Positions 22,201 to 31,600 of a stretch of DNA of 64,000 nt are shown piece by piece; the stretch's first letter is position 1; every line of letters starts with the position of its first letter. The stretch lies in assembly GCF_021602345.1 (NCBI RefSeq), contig NZ_BQID01000005.1, forward strand, positions 186,001 through 250,000, read 5' to 3'. Made by a program: the position numbers and the translations under genes. Below the pieces are notes generated by a model. The model saw only the letters and a list, made by a program, of their open reading frames with translations. It ran no database searches and was not told the origin of the DNA. The stretch comes from Pseudomonas pharyngis. GTDB lineage: Bacteria; Pseudomonadota; Gammaproteobacteria; Pseudomonadales; Pseudomonadaceae.

Positions 22201-22352
22201 TGGGCATAAGACAAAAGCAGCGGTTCACCTTCGGTGCGCCGAAAAATCGGCGCGATGCCATAAAGGTTAATGCCCTGTTTGCCCAGTAGAATCGCCAGCG
22301 CCTTGCGTTTCTCGGGAGAAAGCGCGCCTACCGATTCAATCAACTGCTGCAT
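8730..22352 (-). CDS. pvdJ: PvdJ-like pyoverdine peptide synthetase, three modules, ends in an epimerase
   Basis: A 4540-residue synthetase with order C-A-T-E, C-A-T-E, C-A-T-E. The N-terminus (ending KQGINLYGIAPI) resembles PvdJ. Approximate landmarks: first C 45-480, A core 659, T serine 1043, E 1080-1510; second C 1560, A core 2154, T 2549, E 2590-3010; third C 3066, A core 3656, T 4044, E 4090-4540. All condensation HHxxxDG motifs are intact, and all three T domains have GGDS, typical of carriers feeding an epimerase. There is no thioesterase domain. It begins 12 bases after the stop of the preceding synthetase, with a GAGAGGA ribosome site overlapping that stop, so the two are coupled. 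Gene order suggests it acts after PvdI. The symbol is by analogy; module content differs from P. aeruginosa PvdJ. Confidence 0.88.
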   Translation of the reverse strand: MQQLIESVGALSPEKRKALAILLGKQGINLYGIAPIFRRTEGEPLLLSYAQERQWFLWQMEPDSAAYHIPTALRLRGALNMAVLQRSFDTLIERHESLRTGFARGDQDKAIQLIKAPFALQIEVRELEGEVDEPRLRAAIEAEIARPFDLEQDTLLRVCLLRLAPDDHVLVMVQHHIISDGWSMQVMVGELIELYAGFSQGVPATLAPLPIQYADFAQWQRSWMDAGERERQLSYWVEHLGSDPGVLELPADHPRPLVQSYRGARLDMQLDAALSKGLQDLARREGVTMFMLLLAAFQTLLHRYSGQDDIRIGVPIANRNRAETEGLIGFFVNTQVLRATLDSSMTFSALLAQARQSALGAQAHQDLPFEQLVEALAPERSLSRSPLFQVMFNHQSGARQARQAMQLPGLAVESVNWDSLTAQFDLTLETHESPEGVWASLIYATDLFEAASIERMGRHLQTLLKAIVSDAQQRVGELPLLDARERQVLLHDWNPVDVPFASDLCIHQLIARQAIRTPDARAVTFAERHLTYAQLEARANPLAHALIERGVGPEVRVGVAMQRSEHLLVALLAVLKAGGVYVPLDPDYPADRVAYMLEDSRALCLLTERDVAANLAIAADTDVLLMDNAADDFAAYPAHAPQTRVSADNLAYVIYTSGSTGKPKGVAIAHRNVLALIDWSQSVYSRDDIQGVLASTSVCFDLSVWELFVTLANGGSLIIARNALELPQLPARDQVRLINTVPSAIAALQRSGEIPPSVRIINLAGEPLKQSLVDTLYAQPTVEHVFDLYGPSEDTTYSTWTRRTAGGQPSIGRPLKHTASYVLDGELQPVPQGVAAELYLAGAGITRGYLARPALTAEKYLPNPFGAPGERFYRTGDLTRYQADGNLQYVGRIDHQVKVRGFRIELGEIEARLLQQDTVRELAVLAQEGASGQQLVAYIVPSAALGNAEERARLREVLKAGLREHLPEYMVPAHLLFLEQLPLTPNGKLDRKALPKPDAALEQHTYLAPGNDNERQLCEIWQAVLGLEQVGVTDNFFTLGGDSIISIQVVSRARQAGLRITPKDLFQYQTVQGLARVAQRGEAAFSIEQGAVTGSTPLLPFQQRFFELAIPERQRWNQSLLLKPSQAIDASVLEQALQALVAHHDALRLSFSEGAEGWTAMHRAPDNRPLLQQAGVQHTDEIEAVCDAAQGSLDLQDGPLLRAVLLNVADGSQRLLLAIHHLVVDGVSWRVLLEDLQNACEQAQSGQAIKLAAKTSPFKDWAQRLQTFAAGELHNELTWWAGQLGEAPADLPCDNPAATLQNRHVVSVETRLNADQTRQLLQQAPAAYRTQINDVLLTALARVICRWTGQASTLIQLEGHGREELFDDIDLSRTVGWFTSLFPVRLTPAVGLADSLKSVKEQLRGVPNKGLGFGALRYLGDEHARQTLAAQPVPRITFNYLGQFDSQFDEAALFVPASESTGREQSSLAPLANWLDINGKVYGGELNLSWSFSHEMFNQATIQRLADDYAQELNALIAHCCEAHNRGVTPSDFPLAELTQAQLDTLITDPQAVDNVYPLSPMQQGMLFHTLYEQGSGDYINQMRVSVEGLDVERFRQAWQAALESHDILRTRFVWGGEQAQPLQIVERSATLPFTVHDWRGQPGEALDALAEAERSRPFDLNEVPLLRLVVVRTAQDRHELLYTSHHILLDGWSNSQLLGEVLQRYAGQVPAAPIGRYSDYIAWLQRQDSRLSEQFWLERLAQFDEPTRLAQGLADRSANADGGTGQYQQWIDATGTLRLSEFARQQKVTLNTLVQAAWLLLLQRYTGQPTVAFGATVSGRPANLPGVEQQVGLFINTLPVIARPEPQLTVSQWLQTVQELNIALRDFEHTPLADIQRWSGQGSDGLFDNLLVFENYPISEALEQGSSLGLKFGAVDTREQTNFPLTVGVNLGETLSVHYSFAAARFSPDSIVRLHAQLASLLEQFVQSANARLGALTLLSGEEQRRLQENNRAQPCTDPLLVHQRIAVIAAQQAQQEAVRCGDQALTFAELESHANRLAHVLINEGVGPEVRVGVALPRSPSMLVALLAVLKAGGAYVPLDASYPRERLAYLIEDSGIALLLSDSQLRPRLPLSAGVRALDLDTLSTAEWPDVAPQVEVHAQNLAYVIYTSGSTGQPKGVCVEHGPLAMHCQAIGQRYEMTPDDCELHFMSFAFDGAHERWLTPLTHGSRLLLRDDSLWSPEQTYTAMQQHGVTVAAFPPVYLQQLAGHAEQVGQPPAVRIYCFGGDAVPNDSFERARAALAPQYIINGYGPTETVVTPLIWKAGRHDACGAAYAPIGTRIGDRSTCVLSADLNALPQGVMGELYLGGTGLARGYLDRPALTAERFVPDPFGAPGSRLYRSGDLVRERADGVFDYQGRVDNQVKIRGFRIELGEIEARLLELSSVREAVVLAHAGPSGKQLVAYLVPTQPVADAHLAEWRDSVRNALKESLPTHMVPAHLMVLAHLPLTPNGKLDRKALPAPDASLLQNSYVAPRNEMEQRIATIWADALRLEQVSATDNFFELGGDSIISIQVVGRARQAGIQFTPKDLFQHQTVQALAAVAQSGGTVLSIDQGPVSGATPLLPSQQWFFASEIPERHHWNQSLLLKPAMTLHAETVAQLLQALVAHHDALRLSFIETTDGWTATHRPIEPVQALLWQRTLTDSAAIEVLCQQAQGSLDLHDGPLLRGVLLDLPDQTQRLLLVVHHLVVDGVSWRILLEDLQTAFSQIQAGREVALPAKTSAFKAWAERLQAHTVSLDDQQAFWRGHLQGATATLPCERPDGSLENRYAQSVQTRLAPELTRQLLQQAPAAYRTQVNDLLLTALARVISRWNGQASALIQLEGHGREDLFDDIDLSRTVGWFTSVFPVHLTPASGFADSIKQIKEQLRAIPDKGIGFGALRYLGDASAREALAELPTPKITFNYLGQFDSQFDEAALFLPAGESAGSDLSDRAPLGNWLSVNGQVYGGELSLSWSFSEQMFDTATVQAVADEYGRELTALIEHCVTPGNHGLTPSDFPLAALDQTRLDGLPVPVADIEDIYPLSPMQQGMLFHTLSDDGDDLYVNQLNLTVEGLDIERFRAAWECVVERHEILRTSFHWQDSQASPVQVVHRQGIVDLQALDTPMDEAQLAEFARQQRVQGFALDRMPLQRTRLIRLDADKYQLIWTSHHILMDGWSSSQLFGEVLQHYATGQVEGESGRYRDFIAWLQQQDSAQLEQFWRGHLQTLVEPTALSQAMHPRHESAEHGHQALYTRWDAQQTALLQQHCRAQGITANTLIQGAWLLLLQRYTGQHSVAFGATVAGRPEGLPNAGSMLGLFINTLPVIQTLDPAQPLNAWLSSLQAYNLDLREHAHAPLADIQRWSGQGGQALFDSIIVFENYPIDQRLEQAPGGLRFGTSASHDVTNFPMDLAVHLGEEFSIEYLFLRDRFSVEAVERIRQTMEVLLHSMMQQPTERLGNLQRLAAPQWQALQQWGAEPAAVHNRELLPAMIAAQRPEAIAAECGDEQLSYAQLEHRSNQLAHHLIAAGAGPEVLIGVALERSLDMLVALLAVFKSGAAYVPLDIDYPADRLAFMIEDSGMRQMISRGAASQRLPLPANLPLLDLDLFDGSQYPNTAPRVQTCDDSLAYLIYTSGSTGLPKGVAVTHGPLSMHCQAIRELYEMDASTRELHFMSFAFDGAHERWLTTLAFGGTLVLRDHELWTPEQTSHALLNRSIDIACFPPAYLKQVAEYVEASGMAVPKVRIYCLGGDAVPEQTLAQVRRVLQPQFITNGYGPTETVVTPMLWKAPNDEACAAAYAPIGRVVGQRSLWVLDDDLNPLPQDLSGQLYIGGYGVARGYHGRAAITAERFVPDPFGAPGSRLYRSGDLVRLRHDGILDYVGRADHQVKIRGFRIELGEIEACLRAQEGVTDAVVIARDGVSGKQLIGYVVSSDDNVGDRLKTLLRAQLPEYMVPLQIMALARLPISPNGKLDRKALPQPEFCADQYQAPRNAQETWLADIWADVLQVEQVGISDNFFELGGDSILSLQVISRARNHPQLKLDIKLRDLMRFQTIGNLFDQQAVTRSSQAGDSSHVAQAGAFGLLPIQEWFFAEGMSEPHHFNQAMMLRSRQALDAPALEQTLRLMLAQHDSLRLRFYQDQGRWLQHYQTLQDSLRIAEHNPLLWQREISDIEQLDALVNEAQRSLNLLDGPLMRGLLVNLPDGEVRLLLVVHHLVIDAVSWRVFLQDLQLAYEAFSQGREPQLAQRTSSYRAWADGLAAQVPALVEQELDYWLGQLDQPGKDLPCDNPRGKNLVRFREETFMGLDATRTGQLLKQAPAVYGTQINDLLLTALGRVLCRWSEAESVLVQLEGHGREDLVEGLDLSRTLGWFTTMFPVRLAPLAEQDFGASILAVREQLAAVPQKGVGYGALRYMADASVQQRLAALPQARLTFNYLGQFDQTFDEQAMLMPADEHIGDVYSLDANLGNWLEIVGQVFDGKLSMRCMYSTRRFRPGTIETLMQQYQAELEALVDHCLQQSAR
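13256..17770 (-). other. NRPS module 6 (C-A-T-E), basic/ornithine-type substrate
   Basis: Extracted A-domain code DGEACGGVTK, a sister of module 7. Condensation motif SHHILLDGWS and epimerase motif HHLVVDGVSW are intact, so a D-residue is predicted. The substrate is tentative: ornithine or N5-hydroxyornithine derived. Confidence 0.6.
17771..22352 (-). other. NRPS module 5 (C-A-T-E), probably D-Ala
   Basis: Extracted A-domain code DLWNNALTYK, close to codes reported for alanine (glycine is the alternative). The opening C domain is of the LCL type, accepting an L-configured upstream residue, in agreement with module 4 lacking an epimerase. Confidence 0.6.
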
Positions 22353-22364
22353 GCCGTGGTCCTC

Positions 22365-25300
22365 TCAGGAAATCAGTTTTTCAAGTTCATCTGCTGATAA
22401 ACGATTGAGAGCCTCCAAGGATTTAGCCAAAACATCATGAACGGGCTGCAAATCGGGTTGCAGGGCTTGTACGGCGTCGCTGAAAGCCGCCAGATCGGCA
22501 CTGGCGAACAGGCTGGCCAACGGCACGTCGAAGCCCAGCAACTCGCGCAGACGCAGGGCCACCTGGGTGGCCAGCAAGGAATGACCGCCGAGTTCGAAGA
22601 AGTTGTCTGTCAGGCCGACCCGCTCCAGTTTCAGGACATCGGCCCAGACCCCGGCGATCTGCTGTTGCAGTTCACTTTCGGGCGCCACATAGCTGTTTTG
22701 CAGCAGGCTGGCGTCCGGTTGTGGCAGGGCCTTGCGGTCAAGCTTGCCGTTGGCGGTCAGCGGCAGGCTGTCGAGCAGCAACAGGTGCGCCGGCACCATG
22801 TAATCCGGCAGATTGTGCTTGAGCGCCTGGCGCAGCAGCTCACGCCACTGGCCCTGTTGGTCGAGTTCGACCGACTGATCGGCCACCAGATACGCCACCA
22901 GCTGCACGCCGCCGGCGCCTGGCTGATCCAGCACCACGGCCTGACGGATTTGCGGCAGTGCCAACAGTTGCGCCTCGATTTCACCCAGCTCGATCCGGAA
23001 ACCACGGATCTTCACCTGATGGTCGATGCGCCCGGCGTACTCGATCCGGCCATCGGCGCGATAGCGCGCCAGGTCACCGGTGCGATACAGCCGCGCACCG
23101 TCGCCCCCGAACGGGTTGGGCACGAAACGCAAGGCGCTGAGGTCGGCACGCTTGAGATAACCGCGTGCCAGCCCGGCGCCGCTGACGTGCAACTCGCCGA
23201 TGCAGCCCTTGGCCACCGGTTTCAGGTCGGCGTCGAGCACGTACCAGCCCAGGTCCGGGATCGGCTCGCCCAGCGGGCTGCCGGCGTCCTGTTCGAGATC
23301 GGCCAGGGTCAACGGACGGTAAGTCACATGAACCGTGGTTTCGGTGATGCCGTACATGTTGATCAGCTGTGGCGCGGTATCGCCGAAGCGTTCGAACCAT
23401 GGGCGCAGGCTGCGTACTTCCAGCGCTTCACCGCCAAACACCACGTAACGCAACGACAGTTGCGGATCCTGGGGCGCGTCGCAAGCGACCTGCATCAGTT
23501 GCTTGAATGCCGACGGCGTCTGGTTGAGCACGGTGATGCGCTCACGGCACAGCAGCGCATGGAACTCCTGCGGCGAGCGGCTGACGCTGTGCGGCACGAT
23601 CACCAGGCGCCCGCCATGCAGCAGTGCGCCGAAGATTTCCCAGACCGAGAAGTCAAACGCGTAGGAGTGGAACAGCGTCCAGCGATCCTCGGCACCGAAG
23701 CTGAACCAAGGCTCTGTTGCCTCGAACAGGCGCAGCACGTTGTCGTGAGCCAGCAGCGTACCTTTCGGTTTGCCGGTGGAGCCCGAGGTGTAGATCACGT
23801 AAGCGAGGCTGGCGCTGTCGGCCCAGACCTGCGGGTCGGTTGCCAACTGATCCTGCCAGCGGCTGTCATCACCCAACAGCAGGGTTTCAACGCTCTCGGC
23901 AACCTCCAGGTGATCGAGCACACCCGGCTGCATCAGCAGCAGGGCAATGCCGCTGTCCTCGATCATGTACTGCAGACGTTCGGCCGGGTACTGCGGATCC
24001 AGCGGCAGGTAAGCCCCGCCAGCCTTGAGGATGGCGACCAGGCCGACGATCATTTCGATGGATCGCTCGGCAGCCAGACCCACCAGCACATCGGCACCGA
24101 CACCCCGCGCGATCAGGGCATGAGCCAGACGGTTGGCACGGGCGTTGAGTTCGCCGTAGCTCAATTGCTCCTCGCCCAGACTCACGGCAATCGCCTGCGG
24201 TGCGCGACGCACCTGTGCTTCGATCAGCTGTGGCAGGGTGCGGGTTTGGGCAAAGGTGGCTGGCGCACGGTTCCAGTCGTGCAGCGTCGCCTGTTGTTGT
24301 GCGGCATCGAACAGGCTCAGATCGGCCAGCAGACGTTGCGCGGGCGAGTCGGCCATTTGCTGCAACAGGTGCTGCAAGTGGCCGGCGATCTGCTCGATCT
24401 GCGCAGCGCTGAAATGCTGCCGGGCATAGGCCAATTGCAACGACAGGCTGTCGCTCAGGTCCACCAGCACCGTCAACGGCAGGTTGGTCTGTTCCTGGCT
24501 GCGTGCCTGGTCGAAACGCAAGCCTTGCGGCGCACCGTTGTTCAACGCCTCCGACACCGGGTAGTTCTCGAACACCAGCAGGCTGTCGAACAAGCCTTCG
24601 CCGCGTTGCCCGGACCAGCGCTGAATGTCCGCCAGTGGCGTGTATTCGAATTCGCGCATGGCCAGGTTCAGCGCCTGCACCGTTTGCAGCCACTCACCGA
24701 GGGATTGCTCGACACGCGGGGTGGCGATCACCGGCAAGGTGTTGATGAACAAACCGATCTGTTGCTCGACACCTGGCAGCTCGGCCGGACGCCCGGCGAC
24801 CGTAGCGCCGAACGCCACGGTCGGTTGCCCGGTGTAACGCTGCAACAGCAACAACCAGGCGGCCTGCACCACGGTGTTGAGGGTGACCTTGTGCTGACGG
24901 GCGAACGCCCCCAGACGTTGAGTCTGCTCACGGTCCAGCCAACGGGTCTGCTGGTCGTAACCGCTCTGCCCGGCGGTCGCCAGCGTATCGAGGCAGCTGC
25001 GGGCCAGGTGGGTCGGCTCATCCAGGTCGGCCAGACGCTCAGTCCAGAATCGCTCGCTGTCCTGACCGTCCTGACGCTGCAGCCAGCCAATGTAATCGCC
25101 ATAACGGCCCACCGGCGCGGCCGGGGTTTCACCGGCGTAGCGCTGCATCACTTCGCCGAGCAACTGCGAGTTGCTCCAGCCGTCCATGAGAATGTGATGG
25201 CTGGTGTAGATCATCTCAAAGCGGTCATCGTCAGTGCGGACCAGCACCAGACGCAGCAGTGGCGCCTGCAACAGGTCGAAGCCTTGTTGCAATTGCTCCC

Positions 25301-25680
25301 GCGCCAGCACGTCGAGCGCCTCCGCCAGGTCAGCGCGACCTCGCCAGTCATGCAGGCTGAACGGCAACTCGGCCTGACGCTGGACGATTTGCAGCGGCTG
25401 CTCCTGCTCGGAAATCCACACAAAACGCGTGCGCAGAATCCCATGGCGATCGACGGCGCCCTGCCAGGCCTGACGCAGACGCTCGGGATCGAGGCCTTCG
25501 ACGCTGACGCGCATCTGGTTGATGTAATCCCCCGAACCCTGTTCGTACAGGCTGTGGAACAACATGCCCTGTTGCATCGGCGACAGCGGGTAGATGTCTT
25601 CGACCTCGGCACCGGCGTCCGGCAAGGCATCGAGCTGTTGCTGGTCGAGCGGCGCCAACGGGAAGTCCGACGGCGTGACG
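22365..25680 (-). other. NRPS module 4 (C-A-T), Thr
   Basis: Extracted A-domain code DFWNVGMVHK, one conservative change from the canonical threonine code. The C domain follows an epimerase and has SHHILMDGWS. No epimerase follows, so L-Thr is expected. Confidence 0.85.
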
Positions 25681-28600
25681 CCGGCGTTCTGTGCAGCGCA
25701 GCAATGCTCGATCAGCGCCGCCAGTTCGATCGCGTACTCATCGGCCAGTCGCTGAATGGTGGCTTCATCGAACATCTCGCGGCTGAACGTCCAGCCCAGA
25801 CTCAACTCGCCCGCGTAAACCTGACCATTGAGTTCCAGCCAGTTGCCCAGTGGCGCCAACGGGCTCTGTTCGTCCCCGGCCTTTTCGCGGGCCGGGGCGA
25901 ACAGCGCGCCGTCATCGAACTGGCGGTCGAATTGTCCGAGGTAGTTGAACGTGATGCGCGGTGTCGGCAGCGCCGCCAGCTCGCGGCGGGTCGCTTCATC
26001 GCCGAAGTAACGCAGCACGCCGAAGCCCAGGCCCTTGCCGGGAATCGCCCGCAACTGTTCCTTGATCTGCTTGATCGAACCGTCGACCGACGCAGTCGGG
26101 GTCAGGCGCACCGGGAACAGGCTGGTGAACCAGCCGACGCTGCGACTCAGGTCAAGGTCGTCGAACAGGTCTTCACGACCGTGTCCTTCCAGCTGAATCA
26201 AGGTCGAGGCCTGCCCCGTCCAGCGGCAGATGACTCGGGCCAGCGCGGTCATCAGCAAGTCATTGACCTGAGTGCGATACGCCGCCGGCGCCTGTTGCAG
26301 CAGTTGTCGGGTCAACGCTTGATCGAGGCGCGTCTGTACGGTGTGCGCATCGCGGTTTTGCAGACTGGCTTGCGGATTGATGCACGGCAGGTCGACCGGC
26401 GCATCGGCCAGTTGTGTACGCCACAGCTCGAGTTCACCCGCGAGTCGTGGCGCGTGCTGTTGCAAACGTTCTGCCCAGTGCTTGAAGGCGCTGGTCTTGG
26501 CCGGCAGAACCAGGGGTTTGCCGTCGATGCGCTGCTGATAAGCGCTTTGTAGATCTTCCAGCAGAATCCGCCAGGACACACCGTCCACCACCAGGTGGTG
26601 CACCGCCAGCAACAAGCGTTGCGAACCATCGCCCACAGTCACCAGCAAGCCACGCAACAGCGGGCCTTGCGCCAGGTCGAAGCTGCGCTGCGCTGCCAGG
26701 CAGGCGGCCTGCAACTGTTGTTCATCGCTGACTGAAGCCTGCATCAGCAGGTGGTGTCTGACGGTTGTTGCGTGGTGATTCGCGGTCCAGCCGTCGGTGG
26801 TTTCAGTGAACGACAGGCGCAAGGCATCGTGATGCTCGACCAACGCTTGCAAGGCTTGCTCAAGTGCGTCGGCCTCGATGCTGATGGCCGGCTTGAGCAT
26901 CACCGACTGGTTCCAGTGGTGACGCTCGGCAATGTCTGTCGCGAAGAACCACTGCTGGAACGGCAGCAGCGGCGTAGCGCCGCCGACCGGGCCCTGATCG
27001 ATCTGCCCCGCGCCATCGCCCAACGTCGCCACACCCGCCAGCGCCTGGACGGTCTGATACTGAAACAAGTCTTTGGGGGTAAAGCGGATGCCGGCCTGAC
27101 GGGCACGGGCCACCACCTGAATCGAAATGATCGAATCGCCACCCAGTTCAAAGAAGTTATCGCCCAGCCCGACTCGCGGCAGCTTCAGTACATCGGCCCA
27201 CACCGCAGCGATACGCTGCTCCAACGCATTGCGCGGCGCGATGTATTCGGCCTTGCCCGCCCCCCATTCAGGTTTCGGCAGCGCCTTGCGATCCAGCTTG
27301 CCGTTGGGACTCAACGGCATCTGCGCAAGATTCATCCACTGATTGGGCACCATGTACTCCGGCAGTCCGGCGTGCAGATGCCGCATCAGGGCGTCGCGCC
27401 AGTCCGCGCTTTCTTCGTTCAACACCACGTAAGCGGTCAGCAGCTTGCCGTCGATCACCAGCACCGCCGCTTCACGGACGTTGCCATGCTCCAGCAGACG
27501 CGCTTCGATTTCACCGAGCTCGATACGCAAGCCGCGCAGCTTGACCTGATGGTCGATCCGGCCAGCGTATTCGATCACGCCGTCGGCGCGGTAACGCGCC
27601 AGGTCACCGGTGCGGTAGATCCGCTCGCCATCGCCATAGGGGCTGACGGCAAAGCGTTCGGCGGTCAGCGCCGGACGCTGGTGGTAACCCCGCGCCAGAC
27701 CGACGCCCGCCAGGTACAACTCGCCGAGCACACCGGTCGGCACCGGTTCGAGGTTATCGTCAAGGATGTAGCAGCCGAGGTTGGCAATCGGCCGTCCGAT
27801 CGGCACGCTGTCGCGGCCCTCCTCCACACACGTCCAGTGCGTGACGTCGATGGCGGCTTCCGTCGGGCCGTAAAGGTTATAAAGCCCGGCCGTTGGCAGT
27901 TTGGCGAAGACTTGCTGTTGCGCGTCCGCCGGCAGCGCTTCGCCGCTGCACACGATGCGTTGCAGGCTGGTGCACGTGGCAACGTCGGCGTCCTGCAGGA
28001 AGGCCTGCAACATCGACGGCACAAAGTGCAGCGTGGTGATGTGTTCGCGCTTGATCAACGCCACCAGTTTGGCTGGATCGCGGTGATCGCCCGGCGCTGC
28101 GACGACCAGCCGTGCGCCGGTCATCAGTGGCCAGAAGAACTCCCACACCGAAACGTCAAAGCTGAACGGCGTCTTCTGCAGCACGCTGTCGCCCGCGCCG
28201 ATCTCATAGGCCTGTTGCATCCAGCACAGACGGTTGGTCAGGGCGACATGACGGTTGCCGGCACCTTTCGGTTTGCCGGTGGAGCCTGAGGTGTAGATCA
28301 CATAGGCGAGGTTTTCACCGGTGACCGCCACGTCCGGATTGTGGCTGGCGAAGCCCTCCAGCGATGCCTCAAGCAACAGGGTTTGCACCTGCCCGTTCAA
28401 TGGCAAGGCATCGAGCAGATGCGCCTGGGTCAGCAACAGCTGCACGCCGCTGTCTTCGATCATGTAGGCCAGGCGATCCTGCGGGTATTCCGGGTCGAGC
28501 GGCACGTAGGCGCCTCCGGCCTTGAGCACGGCCAACAGACCGACGACCATTTCCATCGACCGTTCGGCAGCGATGCCGACCAGGCTTTCAGGTCCGACAC

Positions 28601-31600
28601 CCAGCGCCATCAGCTTGTGTGCCAACCGGTTGGCGCGGGCATTGAGCTGCGCGTAGCTCAGGCATTCATCGGCGAACTTCAGCGCTGCGGCGTCCGGGGT
28701 GCGCAGGACCTGTGCCTCGATCAGTTGCTGCACGCTCAGGTGTAACGGGTACTCGGTGGCGGTGGCGTTCCAGTCTTCGAGAATCCGTTGGCGCTCTTGC
28801 GCGGCGAGCATCGGCAACGCGGCAATCGACTGTTGCGGCGCAGCGACAATCGCCCGCAACAATGCCTGCCAGTGTTCGAACAGGCGCGCGATGGTCGCCG
28901 CTTCGAACAAGTCGCTGGCGTAGGTCAGGCTGACCATCAGCCCGGCGGCGGTTTCCGTGGTGTCCAGGGTCAAGTCGAATTGTGCGGTGGCGCTGTTCCA
29001 CGGCAGGCCTTCGATGCGCAGATCCGCCACATCGGTGACCGGCGCTGCATCGCGCTGGTGGTTGAACAGCACCTGGAACAACGGGCTGTGGCTGAGGCTG
29101 CGCTCTGGCGCCAGCGCTTCCACCAATTGCTCGAACGGCAGATCCTGATGCGCCTGGGCGCCCATTGCAGCCTGACGGGTCTGCGCCAGCAGATCACGGA
29201 AACTCAGGTCGCCGGCAAACTGTGCGCGCATCACCTGGGTGTTGACGAAGAAGCCGATCAGGCCCTCGGTCTCGGCGCGATTGCGGTTGGCAATCGGCAC
29301 GCCGACACGGATATCGTCCTGACCGCTGTAGCGGTGCAGCAGGGTCTGGAACGAGGCCAGCAAGAGCATGAACATCGTCACCCCCTCACGTCCGGCAAGC
29401 GCCTGCAACTGCGCGCTCAATGCAGATTCCAATGGCGCCTCCAGCCGCGCGCCACGGTAGCTCTGCACCGCCGGACGCGAATGGTCCAGCGGTAACTCCA
29501 GCACCGGTTGTTCGCCGCCAAGCTGGCCCACCCAATAATCGAGTTGACGCTGCCGCTCGCCCGCCTCCATCCACTGCCGTTGCCACTGCGCGAAATCGGC
29601 GTATTGCAGCGGCAGCGCGGCCAGTTCGAGCGGTTTTCCGGCGCGTTCTGCGGCATACATCGCCATCAGTTCGCGCACCATCACTTGCATCGACCAGCCG
29701 TCAGACACGATGTGGTGCTGGGTGATCACCAATACGTGATCATCCGCCGCCAACCGCAACAGACTGACGCGCAGCAGCGGCCCGTTCAGCAGATCGAACG
29801 GCTGGCGAATCTGCGCCTGCACCCAGCTCGAAAGATTGTCCTCGGCGTCGAGGCTGTGCTGTTCAATCGTCAATTGGCCGTGCGCATGAACCACCTGCAC
29901 AGTGCGCTCGTCGTCCTGGCGGAACGTGGTGCGCAACGGTTCGTGACGCGCCACCAGTTGATTGAAGCTGTTCTGCAACCCGACGATGTCCAGAGCACCG
30001 CGCAAGCGCAGCGCACTTGGCACGTGGTAAGCAGCACTGTCCGGCTCCAGCTGCCAGAGGAACCACTGCCGTTCCTGGGCATAAGACAACGCCAGTGCAG
30101 CACCGCGCTGCAGCGCCATCATCGGCACGCTTTCGCTGTGTTGCAGGGTGGCGCAGGCGGCGGCAAAGGCTTGCAGCGTCGGCTGCTCGAACAGGGTGCG
30201 CATCGGCACATCGAGTTTGAGCGTCTGGCGGACCCGGGAAATCACCTGGGTGGCCAGCAGCGAGTGACCGCCTCGCTCGAAGAAGTGATCGTTGAGCCCC
30301 ACGGTGCCGGACTCCAGCACGGCTTCCCAGATCTGCGCCAATTGCACTTGCAGCAAGGTCTGCGGCGCTGCATAAACGCTCAGGTCCTGGCTCAGTTCGA
30401 CTTTCGGCAGCGCGGTACGATCAAGTTTGCCATTGTTGTTCAACGGCAACGCGTCCAGCGACAGCAGGTGCGCCGGCACCATGTAATCAGGCAGCAGCTG
30501 TTGCAGCGAAGCCTTGAGCGAGTCCAGCCACTGCGCCTGCGCGGTCGCAGGTTCGGTTCCTGTCTCGGGCACCACATAAGCCACCAGTTGCGCGCCACCC
30601 GGGAAATCCTGAGCGATCACCGCAGCCGCGCGCACGCCCTCCTGTGCTTGCAGGCAGGCTTCGATTTCACCCATTTCAATGCGCAAGCCACGGATCTTCA
30701 CCTGGTGGTCGATACGCCCGGCGTACTCCAGATCAGCGTTTTCGTTGTAACGCGCCAGGTCGCCACTGCGATACAGCCGCGCCCCCGGCTCGGTGGCAAA
30801 CGGGTCTGGCAGGAAACGTTCGGCGGTGAGGGCCGGACGATCGAAATACTGCTGCGCCAGACAGGCACTCGCGCCAATGCACAACTCGCCGACGCCACCG
30901 GCAGGCAGCAATTGCCCGGCGCTGTCGAGCACGTACAACGCGCGGCCAGCAATGGCCCGGCCAATCGGAATGCCGAAGCTGTCGCTGGCATCGCTCAAGC
31001 GGCAGTCGTGAACGCTCGACACCACCGTCGCCTCGGTCGGCCCGTAGGTGTTGAGCAAGCGCACGTGGCTCAGTCCTGCTTCGTGCCACAGGCGCAGCCC
31101 TTCGACCGACATGGCTTCGCCGCCGACATGCACCTGACGCAACGCGCCCAGACCGGTGATGTTGCCGCCCGCGCATTCACGCGCCAGCAAGAACCAGTAG
31201 GCCGCCGGCAAGTCCGCCAGAGTCACGCCATGGTCGACGATCTCGTCCGCCAGCTGCACGACGTCCCAGAGTTCGTCGCCGCGCATGATCAGCGCCGCGC
31301 CGACACACAGCGGCGGGTAACACTGCTCGACAAAACCGTCGAAGCTGAAGGTCGCAAACTGCAGCACGCGATCATCGGCCGTGAGCGCCGAATACTCGGC
31401 ACCGGTCTGGCAGAACTCGCGCAGCGCCGCGTGAGCAATCGCCACGCCTTTTGGCTGACCGGTGGAGCCCGAGGTGTAGATCACGTAGGCCAGGTCATCG
31501 GCCGTGGCGTGATTCAGCGGATCGCTGTCCGGATAAGCGCCCAGCGTCTGGATGATGTCGCCCAGCTGCAAATACTCCAGGCCAGCCGCAAGCGGCACGT

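Noticed and set aside
18273-22289. Very long open frame (1338 residues) on the plus strand inside the synthetase region; similar ones at 13869-17372, 22437-26552, 29508-33518 and 33588-37667
   Set aside because: These are antisense shadows of the high-GC synthetase genes. Their compositions are odd (rich in Gln, Arg, His), and they repeat wherever the modules repeat, with no ribosome sites or domains.
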